Positions 7,664-15,678 are shown, numbered from the stretch's first letter. The stretch is 40,892 nt of DNA from Oscillospiraceae bacterium (GCA_015066085.1 SVPA01000012.1:1-40892); one strand, 5' to 3'. The notes: a model not told the origin generated them from the letters alone. Made by a program: numbers and translations.

Positions 7664-8283
7664 TGGAAATTCTTTATAAAGACTCGGACCTTGTTGTGTG
7701 TTATAAGCCCTCAGGCGTACTTTCCGCAAAGGACTTATCCGGAAAAACAAGTATGCCTGACCTTCTGAAAGAGGAGTTGGACTGCAAGGAAGTATATCCC
7801 GTTCACCGTCTTGATAAAGAGGTGTCCGGTCTTATGGTATACGCCTTATCTTCGCAGTCGGCTTCAAAACTTTCTTCTAAAACTGATGATTTCAACAAGG
7901 AATATATCGCCCTTGTAAGTGGTTGCCCTAGTGAAAATGAGGGAATTTTTGAAGATTTATTATTTAAAGATTCTTCAAAAAACAAAACTTTTGTTGTAAA
8001 AAAAGAACGAAGAGGAGTCAAAAAGGCGAAACTTTCGTATACGGTAGCAAAAAAGTTAGGCGATTATACTCTTGTCAGAATAAAACTCTTTACGGGACGC
8101 ACCCATCAGATAAGGGTTCAGTTTTCTTCTCGCGGAATGTCAATTCTCGGGGACCGAAAATACGGCGGTAAACCAAGTGACAAAGGAATTGCATTAAGGT
8201 CTGTTTATCTGTCGTTTATACACCCAACAACTAATAAAAGAATGACCTTTGAGCAAATTCCTGAAATATCCGAACTATATTAA
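7663..8283 (+). CDS. RluA-family pseudouridine synthase
   Basis: A 206-residue RNA pseudouridine synthase. The catalytic aspartate is Asp51 in the RluA motif VHRLDKEVSG; the second signature FTGRTHQIRVQF and LGDRKYGG are also present. There is no S4 domain at the N-terminus, so it resembles the short RluA/RluE-like single-domain enzymes. Which uridine in rRNA or tRNA is modified cannot be told from sequence. It starts inside the stop of the DUF1015 gene and is followed by a strong terminator, making a two-gene operon. Confidence 0.92.
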   Translation: MEILYKDSDLVVCYKPSGVLSAKDLSGKTSMPDLLKEELDCKEVYPVHRLDKEVSGLMVYALSSQSASKLSSKTDDFNKEYIALVSGCPSENEGIFEDLLFKDSSKNKTFVVKKERRGVKKAKLSYTVAKKLGDYTLVRIKLFTGRTHQIRVQFSSRGMSILGDRKYGGKPSDKGIALRSVYLSFIHPTTNKRMTFEQIPEISELY

Positions 8284-8288
8284 AAATT

Positions 8289-8320
8289 AACCCCCTTGAA
8301 TTATCAAGGGGGTTTGCTTT
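8289..8320. terminator. Bidirectional terminator between convergent genes
   Basis: ACCCCCTTGA-ATTA-TCAAGGGGGT, a ten-pair perfect stem with a T-rich tail on the plus strand and TTAATTTTT on the minus strand. It separates the pseudouridine synthase gene from the convergent phosphoribosyltransferase-like gene and touches the latter's stop. Confidence 0.9.
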
Positions 8321-8960
8321 ATAGTTTTGAAAATCCGTAGGTATTAACAAGTGCGTCTATCTTAACTCCTTTTTTGCAAAGGGGACACTCGTGAGCGGGG
8401 AAGGACGCGTAATCGGGCAGGTCATGTGGATTAAAAGCGGAACGAACGGGAATATTGTTGCATTTATCAACAGTTGCAAATATTGAAGCGATTCCAACAA
8501 CCATGCCGCCATAATAGTTAACCGCTTCAACGGCTGCCTTTGCGGTATATCCCGTAACAACCGAAGCCGCAAGAACGAGAACATGTTTTCCCTCAATCAT
8601 AGGAGCCATATTGTCACGGAAAATAATCTGATTGTTAGCGGCGTTTTCAGGGGTAACAACATAAATGGTTTTATGAGCATTTATGTTGTGGAAATGATTC
8701 TTAGTGAGTTCGTTTGCAAGACAGGTGCCGATAACTTCGGTTCCGTCAAGACAAAGAATTGTGTCAACAATTGTATTAGCATTATAATAACTTAAAAGTT
8801 CCTGTGCAACCGCTTTGGCCTCGGATAAACGGCTTTTTTGAGCAACGATATCTATATAATAATTGATATGCGAACGGCCGGTTGCAAAATGGCCTTTAGC
8901 AATTCTAAGGTATAGATTTTTGCGTTTTGTTTCAAGTTTGTATGTGTTTGCAGATGGCAT
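8319..8960 (-). CDS. Phosphoribosyltransferase-like protein (orotate PRTase-like) with C-terminal CxxC
   Basis: A 213-residue protein of a Clostridia family usually labelled orotate phosphoribosyltransferase. It has a PRTase-type alpha/beta core (VDTILCLDGTEVIGTCLA; KTIYVVTPE; HVLVLAASVVTGYT followed by AVEAVNYYGG), but the acidic pair of the PRPP motif (normally hydrophobic-DD/ED-xx-TTG) is Ala131-Ala132 here. The C-terminus adds a half zinc-ribbon-like CPLC (Cys192, Cys195). A pyrimidine role is therefore doubtful, and no pyr genes are nearby. AGGAGG precedes the ATG. A separate promoter and a stem-loop leader lie upstream. I regard it as a PRTase-fold protein of unknown substrate. Confidence 0.75.
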   Translation of the reverse strand: MPSANTYKLETKRKNLYLRIAKGHFATGRSHINYYIDIVAQKSRLSEAKAVAQELLSYYNANTIVDTILCLDGTEVIGTCLANELTKNHFHNINAHKTIYVVTPENAANNQIIFRDNMAPMIEGKHVLVLAASVVTGYTAKAAVEAVNYYGGMVVGIASIFATVDKCNNIPVRSAFNPHDLPDYASFPAHECPLCKKGVKIDALVNTYGFSKL

Positions 8961-8980
8961 ATTGTCCTCCTAAATTCTCA

Positions 8981-9010
8981 AAGGGCATTTCGTTTGTACG
9001 AAAAGCCCTT
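8981..9010 (-). promoter_or_regulatory. Stem-loop at the 5' end of the PRTase-like gene's transcript
   Basis: An imperfect 30-bp dyad: AAGGGC, one A-A mismatch, TTTCGT, loop TTGT, ACGAAA, GCCCTT. It lies between the promoter at 9017-9045 and the AGGAGG ribosome site (8964-8970), so the message would begin at or within this stem. On the plus strand it is followed by eight T and would act as a terminator, although no plus-strand gene ends here. Confidence 0.6.
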
Positions 9011-9016
9011 TTTTTT

Positions 9017-9045
9017 ATAATACTATAAAATTGAAATAATTACAA
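9017..9045 (-). promoter_or_regulatory. Sigma-A promoter of the PRTase-like gene
   Basis: Minus strand: TTGTAA, 17-bp spacer, TATTAT, in the gap between the fumarase beta gene and the PRTase-like gene. It allows the latter to be expressed independently of the upstream pair. Confidence 0.6.
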
Positions 9046-9057
9046 GGAAATTTTTAA

Positions 9058-9585
9058 CTATTTAAATAAGTTTCCGCCGTGTGAGTCAATTGCGCATATT
9101 AAAGGGAAATTATCAAAGGTTAGTTTTTTAACCGATTCGCACCCTAAATCGCAAAAAGCAATTTCCTCAAGAGAGGTAATACAGGCACATGCAAGTGCTC
9201 CCGCTCCACCGATGGCACAAAGATAAACCGCGTTGTTTTTACGAATAGAATCGCAAACTTCCTTGTTTCTTTCGCCTTTCCCAATCATACATTTAAGACC
9301 CATATCGAGCAAAGCAGGGGAGTAAGCGTCCATTCTCGAGGAGGTTGTCGGTCCGCAACTTCCAATAACCATATTTTCAGGAGTAGGAGTTGGACCGGCA
9401 TAGTAGATTGCAGAACCGTCAATTTCAAAAGGAAGATTTTCGCCTTTTTCAATTAGTTCAATAAATCTCTTGTGAGCGGCATCTCTTGCGGTATACACTG
9501 TTCCCGAAAGATAAACTTTATCGCCTGCAACAATGTTTTTAGCCTGTGTTTTAAGGTCTTTAGTGTTTAAATATATTTCTTTCAT
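9058..9585 (-). CDS. Class I (Fe-S) fumarate hydratase / tartrate dehydratase, beta subunit
   Basis: A 175-residue protein matching the C-terminal (beta) half of class I fumarases. Family segments are AGDKVYLSGTVYTARDAAHKR (first strand-helix unit, in two parts), YYAGPTPTPE, IGSCGPTTSSRMDAYSP, IGKGER and CAIDSHGGNLF at the end. The beta subunit forms the swivelling domain that completes the active site of an alpha subunit carrying the 4Fe-4S cluster. Alpha and beta genes are normally adjacent, but no alpha gene is in this window, so the partner must be elsewhere. It lies two bases after the stop of the DivIVA-like gene. It could equally be a tartrate-type enzyme; the sequence alone does not decide. 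Confidence 0.88.
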   Translation of the reverse strand: MKEIYLNTKDLKTQAKNIVAGDKVYLSGTVYTARDAAHKRFIELIEKGENLPFEIDGSAIYYAGPTPTPENMVIGSCGPTTSSRMDAYSPALLDMGLKCMIGKGERNKEVCDSIRKNNAVYLCAIGGAGALACACITSLEEIAFCDLGCESVKKLTFDNFPLICAIDSHGGNLFK

Positions 9586-9587
9586 TT

Positions 9588-10154
9588 TTATCCCAATTTT
9601 GCGTAAAGTTCAGCAAAATCCTCGCTAATTTGCGACGACGAGTCTTTGTTCTCACTAATCTGTGACTTTGTTTTATCAAGAGAGTCTTGAAGTGAGTCAA
9701 GGCGCTCAACAAAGTTTTGTGACGCAGACAGAATATTCTCGGCAATTTCTTTAAGGTCTGCCTGTGTATTTTCAATGTTTACAAGGCTTTTGTCGGTCTG
9801 CTGCTCAACAAGAGAAGAGTTTTCCTGCGCCCTATCCACAATATCTTTAGCCGAAGCCTTTGAAACAAGATAGAGTTTTCCAATTTTGCTGCCCATATCT
9901 TCAATTTCGTCAATCTTTTTCTCGTATTCTGCAATACAAGCCTTAAGATTGTCGTTTTCAATGGTAAGATTTCCAATAGTTGAAAGACAAGACTGATGTT
10001 CTGACTTTAATATCTCAAGTTCTTGTTTTAGGTTGTCAATCCTTGAATTAAGGGTTACAGAAAGTCTTTTAAGTTCCTTGTCTTTTTGAGCAACATATTC
10101 AAGCACATCATTTTTATTGAAGCCGAGTAATGCGTTTCTGAATTCGATTGCCAT
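9588..10154 (-). CDS. DivIVA-like coiled-coil protein
   Basis: A 188-residue protein. The first ~22 residues (FRNALLGFNKNDVLEYV) match the DivIVA/GpsB lipid-binding start, in which a short loop after 'F....GY/F....V..FL' inserts into curved membrane. Nearly all the rest is heptad-rich coiled coil (about residues 22-80 and 105-180), ending in polar Ser/Gln/Asp residues. This suggests a polar or septal scaffold in division or sporulation (inference from the family). No partner-specific domain is visible. It has its own consensus promoter and is followed two bases later by the fumarase beta gene, an odd operon partner. Confidence 0.75.
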   Translation of the reverse strand: MAIEFRNALLGFNKNDVLEYVAQKDKELKRLSVTLNSRIDNLKQELEILKSEHQSCLSTIGNLTIENDNLKACIAEYEKKIDEIEDMGSKIGKLYLVSKASAKDIVDRAQENSSLVEQQTDKSLVNIENTQADLKEIAENILSASQNFVERLDSLQDSLDKTKSQISENKDSSSQISEDFAELYAKLG

Positions 10155-10187
10155 TTTCTCACTTCCGTTTATTATTGTTAAACTACA

Positions 10188-10216
10188 TTATAGCAGATTT
10201 TTCGCCATTTTACAAC
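10188..10216 (-). promoter_or_regulatory. Sigma-A promoter of the DivIVA-like gene
   Basis: Minus strand: TTGTAA, 17-bp spacer, TATAAT, about 35 bases before the ATG. It is divergent from the nusB promoter. Confidence 0.75.
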
Positions 10217-10263
10217 AATCAATTTTTGCTCGACAAATTATTATGCGAATATGCATAAAAAAC

Positions 10264-10292
10264 TTGAAAAATATGCAGAATTGTTATATTAT
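10264..10292 (+). promoter_or_regulatory. Probable sigma-A promoter of the nusB-tyrS operon
   Basis: TTGAAA, 17-bp spacer, TATTAT, followed by an A/T-rich leader and AGAGG before nusB. An alternative -10 (TATAAT at 10294-10299) lacks a -35 at normal distance. Confidence 0.6.
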
Positions 10293-10328
10293 ATATAATA
10301 AGATACTATATGTATTTAGAGGTGTACT

Positions 10329-10727
10329 ATGACAAGAAAAGAATTAAGAGAACAAGCCTTTATAATGTTGTTTGAATACAGTTTTAGCGGTGAATCAGCC
10401 AACGAACTTTTTGATATTGCAAATGAGGTTGGAGTCGAGACAAAAGACGAATATTTTACCGGTGTTGTGTCAAAGGCAATAGAAAATATTTCTTTGCTCG
10501 ATGAAACCATTTCAGAATATTCAAAAGGTTGGAATACTCAGCGTATTTCAAAGGTTGCTCTTGCGGCCCTTCGCCTTGCAATAACCGAAATTAAGTTTTT
10601 TGAAGATATTCCTAATTCTGTTTCAATTAACGAGGCGGTTGAAATTATAAAAAAATACGCTACCGAGCAGGACGCTTCCTTTGCCAACGGAATTTTAGGT
10701 TCGGTTGTAAGAGCAGAGAAGTCCTAA
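10329..10727 (+). CDS. nusB: Transcription antitermination factor NusB
   Basis: A 132-residue, all-helical RNA-binding protein that works with NusE (S10) at boxA during rRNA transcription. The N-terminus TRKELREQAFIMLFEYSFSG matches the NusB arginine-rich helix 1, and ISKVALAALRLAITEIKFFEDIP..VSINEAVEI in the C-terminal half is highly characteristic. Length is normal. Its ATG follows AGAGG. It heads a ten-gene unidirectional cluster; the xseA ATG lies one base after its stop, the arrangement nusB-xseA-xseB-ispA-dxs being common in Clostridia. Confidence 0.96.
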   Translation: MTRKELREQAFIMLFEYSFSGESANELFDIANEVGVETKDEYFTGVVSKAIENISLLDETISEYSKGWNTQRISKVALAALRLAITEIKFFEDIPNSVSINEAVEIIKKYATEQDASFANGILGSVVRAEKS

Positions 10728-10728
10728 T

Positions 10729-11934
10729 ATGCCTTTATCGGTTGTAACTGTAAAGCAACTTAACCTTTATGTTAAAAGTTTGCTTGAAGGAAATCAGCGA
10801 CTGGCATATATAAGCATAAGTGGTGAAACATCCAACTTTAAGCGTCATTTTGCCAGCGGACATATCTACTTCACTCTTAAAGATGATACGGCAAGTCTTA
10901 AATGTGTAATGTTCAGAGATTACGCCTCTCGCCTTTCTATTCCTTTTAGTGACGGAATGAAAGTTATTTGTACAGGACGCATTTCTGTTTATGAGAGAGA
11001 CGGCGTGTATCAACTTTATGCCGAGAATATTGTGCCTGACGGCGAGGGAGACCTTATGGCACAATTTGAGAAAACCAAGGCTAAACTTGAAAGTGAGGGG
11101 TTGTTTGACCCTTCCCTTAAAAAACCAATCCCGAGTTTTCCAAAAAAAATAGCAGTTGTTACCTCAGAAACCGGTGCTGCTGTTAAGGATATATTAACTG
11201 TTCTTAATAGACGATACCCTCTTTGCGAGGTGTTGCTTTGCCCCGCTACCGTACAAGGCGAAAATGCGGCAGAAAGCCTTTGCCAAGCCCTTTCTCTTGC
11301 TGATAGCAGTGATGCTGACTTAATAATTATCGGCAGAGGCGGCGGTTCAACAGAAGACCTTTGGTGTTTTAATGACGAAACTCTTGCCAGAAAAGTTTCT
11401 TTGGTCAATAAACCCGTCATTTCTGCGGTCGGTCACGAAACAGACTTTACTATTTGTGATTTTGTTGCTGACCTTCGTGCCCCAACCCCCTCCGCAGCGG
11501 CAGAACTTGCCGTACCTGATAAAGAAGAACTGTTGCTTGGTTTTGCTGAAATCTCCCGTTCGCTTCTTATGTGTGTTTCGAATGTTGTTGCAAGAAAGGA
11601 AAATGCGCTTTCTTCGGTTACTTCACTTGGAGTATTTTATGACCCCGAAAGAACCCTTTGTGAAAAGAGGAGCCTTTTAGTCGACTCTCTTGCTGAAAAA
11701 ATAAGAATGCAAACCGAAAAAATCTTTTTGAAAAAAGAATCTTCTTTTAGCGCCCTTGCCGCTAATGTTGAATCAATCAGTCCAATGAAAACAATGCTTA
11801 GAGGTTTTTCAGTAGCCGAGAAGGACTCCAAAAGTATAAATTCGGTGGAACAACTTACTGTGGGCGATGAAATTTCGCTTCGTTTTTATAATGGCAAGGC
11901 TAAATGTAATGTCGAAAAAATCATAAAGGAGTAA
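10729..11934 (+). CDS. xseA: Exodeoxyribonuclease VII large subunit
   Basis: The catalytic subunit of ExoVII, which degrades single-stranded DNA to short oligonucleotides. The 401-residue protein has an N-terminal OB fold (VVTVKQLNLYVKSLL, FTLKDDTASLKCVMF), the catalytic region with VVTSETGAAVKDI, IIIGRGGGSTEDLW and SAVGHETDFTICDFVAD..APTPSAAAE, then a helical C-terminal region that binds several XseB copies. Slightly shorter than the E. coli protein but within the Firmicutes range. It is squeezed between nusB and xseB and is followed by the small subunit after four bases. Confidence 0.96.
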   Translation: MPLSVVTVKQLNLYVKSLLEGNQRLAYISISGETSNFKRHFASGHIYFTLKDDTASLKCVMFRDYASRLSIPFSDGMKVICTGRISVYERDGVYQLYAENIVPDGEGDLMAQFEKTKAKLESEGLFDPSLKKPIPSFPKKIAVVTSETGAAVKDILTVLNRRYPLCEVLLCPATVQGENAAESLCQALSLADSSDADLIIIGRGGGSTEDLWCFNDETLARKVSLVNKPVISAVGHETDFTICDFVADLRAPTPSAAAELAVPDKEELLLGFAEISRSLLMCVSNVVARKENALSSVTSLGVFYDPERTLCEKRSLLVDSLAEKIRMQTEKIFLKKESSFSALAANVESISPMKTMLRGFSVAEKDSKSINSVEQLTVGDEISLRFYNGKAKCNVEKIIKE

Positions 11935-11938
11935 CCTT

Positions 11939-12136
11939 ATGTCTGATAAAGATTTATCATTTGAAAATGCCTATGCAAAACTTGAAGAAATTGCTCAAAA
12001 GTTAAACAGCAACGATATATCTCTTGACCAAGCCATTGCGCTTTATGAAGAAGGTATGAAACTTACAAAATTTTGCACCGAAACGCTTGAAAATGCAAAA
12101 CAAAGAATAGAGGTTTTAAAAAGTGTTAAAAACTAA
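11939..12136 (+). CDS. xseB: Exodeoxyribonuclease VII small subunit
   Basis: A 65-residue helical hairpin protein, the usual XseB size. Typical family residues are FENAYAKLEEIAQKLN, the turn 'SLDQAIALYEEGM' and CTETLENAKQRIEVL. Several copies wrap the XseA C-terminal helix to hold the nuclease together. Its start lies 4 bases after the xseA stop, with AAGGAG before it. The end overlaps the GTG start of ispA by 14 bases, so ispA translation is probably coupled to it. Confidence 0.95.
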   Translation: MSDKDLSFENAYAKLEEIAQKLNSNDISLDQAIALYEEGMKLTKFCTETLENAKQRIEVLKSVKN

Positions 12137-13016
12137 TCCGATAAAAGAAAAAATTGCAGTCTATGCTGGTTCCTTTGAAGAAAAACTTGAGGCTGAATTT
12201 ACCTCTTTGAACAAAGAATATGCTTCGGTTGTTGAAGCCTGTAAATATAGTTTGCTTTTAGGCGGAAAGCGTCTTCGTCCGTTTCTCATTCGTTCTTTCT
12301 ATGAACTTTGCGGAGGAAAAGACGACGGCTCTTTCGGGTTTGAGGCTGCGATTGAATGTATTCATACCTACTCTTTAATTCATGATGACCTTCCCTGTAT
12401 GGATAATGATGTTATGCGCAGAGGAAAACCTTCCTGCCATATTAGGTTTGGAGAATCAACCGCACTTCTTGCCGGAGACGCCCTTTTAACCAAGGCGTTC
12501 TCACTTGCGGCAAAAGCCAATACCGAAAGTGCAGAAACCAAACTCCGTGCATTATCGGTTCTTTCCGATTTGGCGGGAATTGACGGAATGATAGGCGGTC
12601 AGATTGTTGACCTGCTTTATGAAGAAAAGGTTGCAAATGAAGAAGTCTTAAAACTTATTTGTTCGCTTAAAACGGGCGCTCTTATTAAAGCCTCTTGTGT
12701 CATCGGGTGCATACTTGCAAACGCCCCTGAAGAAAAAATCAGCGCCGCAGCAAATTATGCTGAGAATATTGGTCTTGCTTTCCAGATAGTTGACGATATT
12801 CTTGACGAAACAAGCACAGAAGATAAACTCGGCAAACCCATTCACAGCGATAAAGATAACAACAAGTCAACCTTTGTAAGTCTGTTTGGAATTGAGAAAT
12901 GTAAATCTCTGGTCGATAAACTTACCGACAGTGCGAAAGATTCACTTTCGGTCTTCGGTGATAAAGCAGAGGACCTAAAACAACTAGCCGATTACCTTTG
13001 TAATCGCGATTACTGA
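12123..13016 (+). CDS. ispA: Geranyl/farnesyl diphosphate synthase
   Basis: A trans-isoprenyl diphosphate synthase making the C15 (or C10) chain used for undecaprenyl lipid and other isoprenoids. The 297-residue protein has GGKRLRP, the first aspartate-rich motif DDLPCMDND with RRGKPSCH, GGQIVDLL, and the second aspartate-rich motif FQIVDDILDE. The residue pattern just before the first motif (CIHTYSLIHDDLPCMD) with two residues inserted between aspartates is that of bacterial short-chain FPP synthases. I accept the GTG start, which has AGAGG nine bases upstream inside xseB. dxs follows, so precursor supply and chain elongation are in one operon. Confidence 0.93.
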   Translation: MLKTNPIKEKIAVYAGSFEEKLEAEFTSLNKEYASVVEACKYSLLLGGKRLRPFLIRSFYELCGGKDDGSFGFEAAIECIHTYSLIHDDLPCMDNDVMRRGKPSCHIRFGESTALLAGDALLTKAFSLAAKANTESAETKLRALSVLSDLAGIDGMIGGQIVDLLYEEKVANEEVLKLICSLKTGALIKASCVIGCILANAPEEKISAAANYAENIGLAFQIVDDILDETSTEDKLGKPIHSDKDNNKSTFVSLFGIEKCKSLVDKLTDSAKDSLSVFGDKAEDLKQLADYLCNRDY

Positions 13017-13032
13017 TTAGGAAGTAGATATT

Positions 13033-14868
13033 TTGAGTTACAAATATTTGGGAAAGATAAATTCCCCTGAAGAACTAAAAAAACTAGGACACAAAGAACT
13101 GCCCGAACTTTGCAAGGAAATAAGGGAAGTTCTTATTGATACCGTTTCTAAAAACGGAGGTCATTTAGCCTCTAATCTTGGCGTAGTGGAACTCACTGTT
13201 GCTCTGCACCGAATTTTTAACGCTCCCGACGATTCTATAATTTTTGATGTCGGTCATCAGTGTTATGTTCATAAACTCCTTACGGGAAGATACGAGGCTT
13301 TTTCTACAATTCGTAAGGAAAACGGACTTTCGGGATTTATGCGTCCCGATGAAAGCGTTTATGACCCTTTTATTACAGGTCATGCCAGTAACTCTCTTGC
13401 CGCCGCTTTTGGAATTTGTAAAGCAAACGAAATAAGCGGTAATAAAGCAACCGCTGTTGCAGTAATCGGAGACGGAGCAATGACGGGCGGCCTTGCCTTC
13501 GAGGCTCTTAATAATATAGGCGGAAGTAAAAGTAAGATTATTGTTGTTCTTAATGACAACAAAATGTCAATTTCGGGCAATGTCGGTTCTTTTTCAAAAC
13601 ACCTTAAAAAAATTCGCTTAAAACCTGCCTATTACCGTTTTAAAAGGGGAACACAGTTTTTCCTAAAAAGCGTTCCGCTTGTTGGTATACCGACTTATAA
13701 ATTGATCTCAAGTATAAAAAAGTCTTTAATCAGACAGGTTTATCAGAACAATGTCTTTGAAACAATGGGCTTTAAATATATTGGTCCCGTTGACGGCCAC
13801 GATATTGAAAAACTTGAAACTGCAATGAAAATTGCAAAAACCCACAACTCGCCCTGTCTTATACATGCTGTTACCGTCAAGGGTAAGGGCTACAGTTTTG
13901 CTGAAGAACAGCCCGGAACCTATCATGGCGTTTCTGCCTTTGATACTCATGACGGGCTTGTTATGAAAAACTCAAAGAATTTTTCTTCTGTTTGTGGAGA
14001 TTATCTTTGTGAAATGGCTAAAAATGACAACCGTGTTTGCGCTATAACTGCGGCTATGGCAATCGGCACCGGCCTTGATAGTTTTGCCCAAAAATTTGGC
14101 GAAAGATTTTTTGATGTTGGAATTGCGGAAGAGTACGCAACTACCTTTGCTTCAGGACTTGCTGCGGCAGGAATGCGTCCGTATTTTGCTGTTTACAGTT
14201 CCTTTTTACAAAGGGCATACGACCAGATTATTCACGATACTGCAATTGCGGGGCTTCCGGTCTGTTTCCTTGTTGACCGTGCCGGAATAGTTGGTGATGA
14301 CGGAGAAACTCATCAGGGCGTTTTTGATGCGGCCTTTCTTTCAACAGTACCGGGAATGACTATCTTTTCTCCCGCAAGTTACAGTGAACTTGAGGATTGC
14401 CTTAAAAAATCTTTAACCTTTTCAACTCCCGTTGCAATTCGTTATCCGAGAGGAAAGGAAAAAACGCCATTCTTCTCTGATTCTGCGGAGTTTTCGGTGT
14501 TTAATAACGGTGGAAAAATTGCAATTGTAACCTATGGTATTATTTCTTCAAATGCGCTTGAGGCTAGTAAAAGGCTTAAGGAAAGCGGAATTCTCAACGA
14601 CTTAATTAAACTCAATCAGATTTACCCAACCTCTGAAAAACTCTGTTCTAAACTTTGTGAGTATGATAAGGTTTATTTCTTTGAAGAGGGAATTAAGAGC
14701 GGCTCAATAAGTGAGCATATTATTTCTAAAGCAGGGCTTAAAAATTACTCCATAACCGCTATTGACGATAAATTTGTTCCCGCCATGTCGATTGATGTTG
14801 CCCATAAAAAGTTTGGCCTTGATTGCGACTCTATGGTAAGTCTGATTGCAGGTGAAAATAATGGCTGA
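13033..14868 (+). CDS. dxs: 1-deoxy-D-xylulose-5-phosphate synthase
   Basis: The first MEP-pathway enzyme, condensing pyruvate and glyceraldehyde-3-phosphate with thiamine diphosphate. The 611-residue protein shows the N-terminal SNLGVVELTVALH, DVGHQCYVHKLLTGR, the ThDP motif GDGAMTGGLAFEALNN, the catalytic glutamate in DVGIAEEYATTF (most homologues read EQHA or EEHA, so Tyr replaces His here), and DRAGIVGDDGETHQG. The start is TTG at 13033 with AGGAAG eight bases upstream; no suitable ATG is present. Its last eight bases overlap tlyA (ATGGCTGA), showing translational coupling. The order ispA-dxs-tlyA-nadK is standard in Firmicutes. Confidence 0.96.
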   Translation: MSYKYLGKINSPEELKKLGHKELPELCKEIREVLIDTVSKNGGHLASNLGVVELTVALHRIFNAPDDSIIFDVGHQCYVHKLLTGRYEAFSTIRKENGLSGFMRPDESVYDPFITGHASNSLAAAFGICKANEISGNKATAVAVIGDGAMTGGLAFEALNNIGGSKSKIIVVLNDNKMSISGNVGSFSKHLKKIRLKPAYYRFKRGTQFFLKSVPLVGIPTYKLISSIKKSLIRQVYQNNVFETMGFKYIGPVDGHDIEKLETAMKIAKTHNSPCLIHAVTVKGKGYSFAEEQPGTYHGVSAFDTHDGLVMKNSKNFSSVCGDYLCEMAKNDNRVCAITAAMAIGTGLDSFAQKFGERFFDVGIAEEYATTFASGLAAAGMRPYFAVYSSFLQRAYDQIIHDTAIAGLPVCFLVDRAGIVGDDGETHQGVFDAAFLSTVPGMTIFSPASYSELEDCLKKSLTFSTPVAIRYPRGKEKTPFFSDSAEFSVFNNGGKIAIVTYGIISSNALEASKRLKESGILNDLIKLNQIYPTSEKLCSKLCEYDKVYFFEEGIKSGSISEHIISKAGLKNYSITAIDDKFVPAMSIDVAHKKFGLDCDSMVSLIAGENNG

Positions 14869-15673
14869 TAAATTACGACTTGATACGGCTGTTTTTGAGG
14901 CGGGCTACGCTGAAAGCCGTGAAAAAGCAAAAGCGTTTATAATGGCGGGACTTGTCTATGTGAATAACCAAAAGTCTGACAAACCCGGTACAACCGTTAA
15001 AAGCGACGATATTATAGAATTCAGAGGCTCATCGCCTAAATATGTCAGCCGCGGAGGTTTAAAACTTGAAAAGGCGGTTGAAAAGTTCGGATTTTCTTTA
15101 AACGGAAATATTTGTGCCGATATAGGCGCCTCAACGGGCGGTTTTACTGATTGTATGCTTCAAAACGGTGCTGTAAAGGTTTATGCAATTGATGTCGGTT
15201 ACGGTCAACTTGCTTGGAAACTTCGAACTGATGATAGGGTTATAAATCTTGAACGTACTAATTTTCGTTATGTTACAGAGGAACAAATTCCCGAAAAACT
15301 TGATTTTTGTTCTGTAGATGTATCCTTTATTTCGCTTTCGCTTATAATTCCTGTTATGAAGACTATAATGAAAGAAAACGCTCAGGCGGTCTGCCTTATC
15401 AAGCCACAGTTTGAAGCGGGAAAAGAAAAGGTTGGCAAAAAAGGTGTTGTCCGTGACCCTGATGTTCATCTTGAGGTTATTGAAAAGGTAATAAGCATAG
15501 CGCAAGAAAACGGCTTTTCTGTTAACAATCTTGACTTTTCTCCAATTAAAGGTCCTGAAGGAAATATTGAATATTTAATACACCTTGTAAATAACAATAT
15601 TGCTGAGATAAGTGAAAATGTTGCTCCACAAAAAATCGTTGAAGCAGCACATCTCTCATTAAAAGGAGAATGA
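14861..15673 (+). CDS. tlyA: TlyA-family rRNA 2'-O-methyltransferase
   Basis: A 270-residue protein with an N-terminal S4 RNA-binding domain (about residues 4-55: RLDTAVFEAGYAESREKAKA..GLVYVN) and an FtsJ-like SAM methyltransferase domain with CADIGASTGGFTDCML (motif I), YAIDVGYGQL and IKPQFEAGKEKVGK. Characterised TlyA enzymes methylate 16S and/or 23S rRNA at cytidine 2'-OH and affect capreomycin susceptibility; the YqxC type in Firmicutes is similar. The ATG at 14861 lies inside the end of dxs with AGGTGA upstream; an in-frame TTG at 14846 is less likely. Confidence 0.93.
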   Translation: MADKLRLDTAVFEAGYAESREKAKAFIMAGLVYVNNQKSDKPGTTVKSDDIIEFRGSSPKYVSRGGLKLEKAVEKFGFSLNGNICADIGASTGGFTDCMLQNGAVKVYAIDVGYGQLAWKLRTDDRVINLERTNFRYVTEEQIPEKLDFCSVDVSFISLSLIIPVMKTIMKENAQAVCLIKPQFEAGKEKVGKKGVVRDPDVHLEVIEKVISIAQENGFSVNNLDFSPIKGPEGNIEYLIHLVNNNIAEISENVAPQKIVEAAHLSLKGE

Positions 15674-15678
15674 ATAAT

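Noticed and set aside
10117..10332. Open frame of 71 codons on the plus strand between the DivIVA-like gene and nusB
   Set aside because: It overlaps the divergent promoter region and the start of the minus-strand gene, has no ribosome site and an A/T-driven composition; it is a chance frame.
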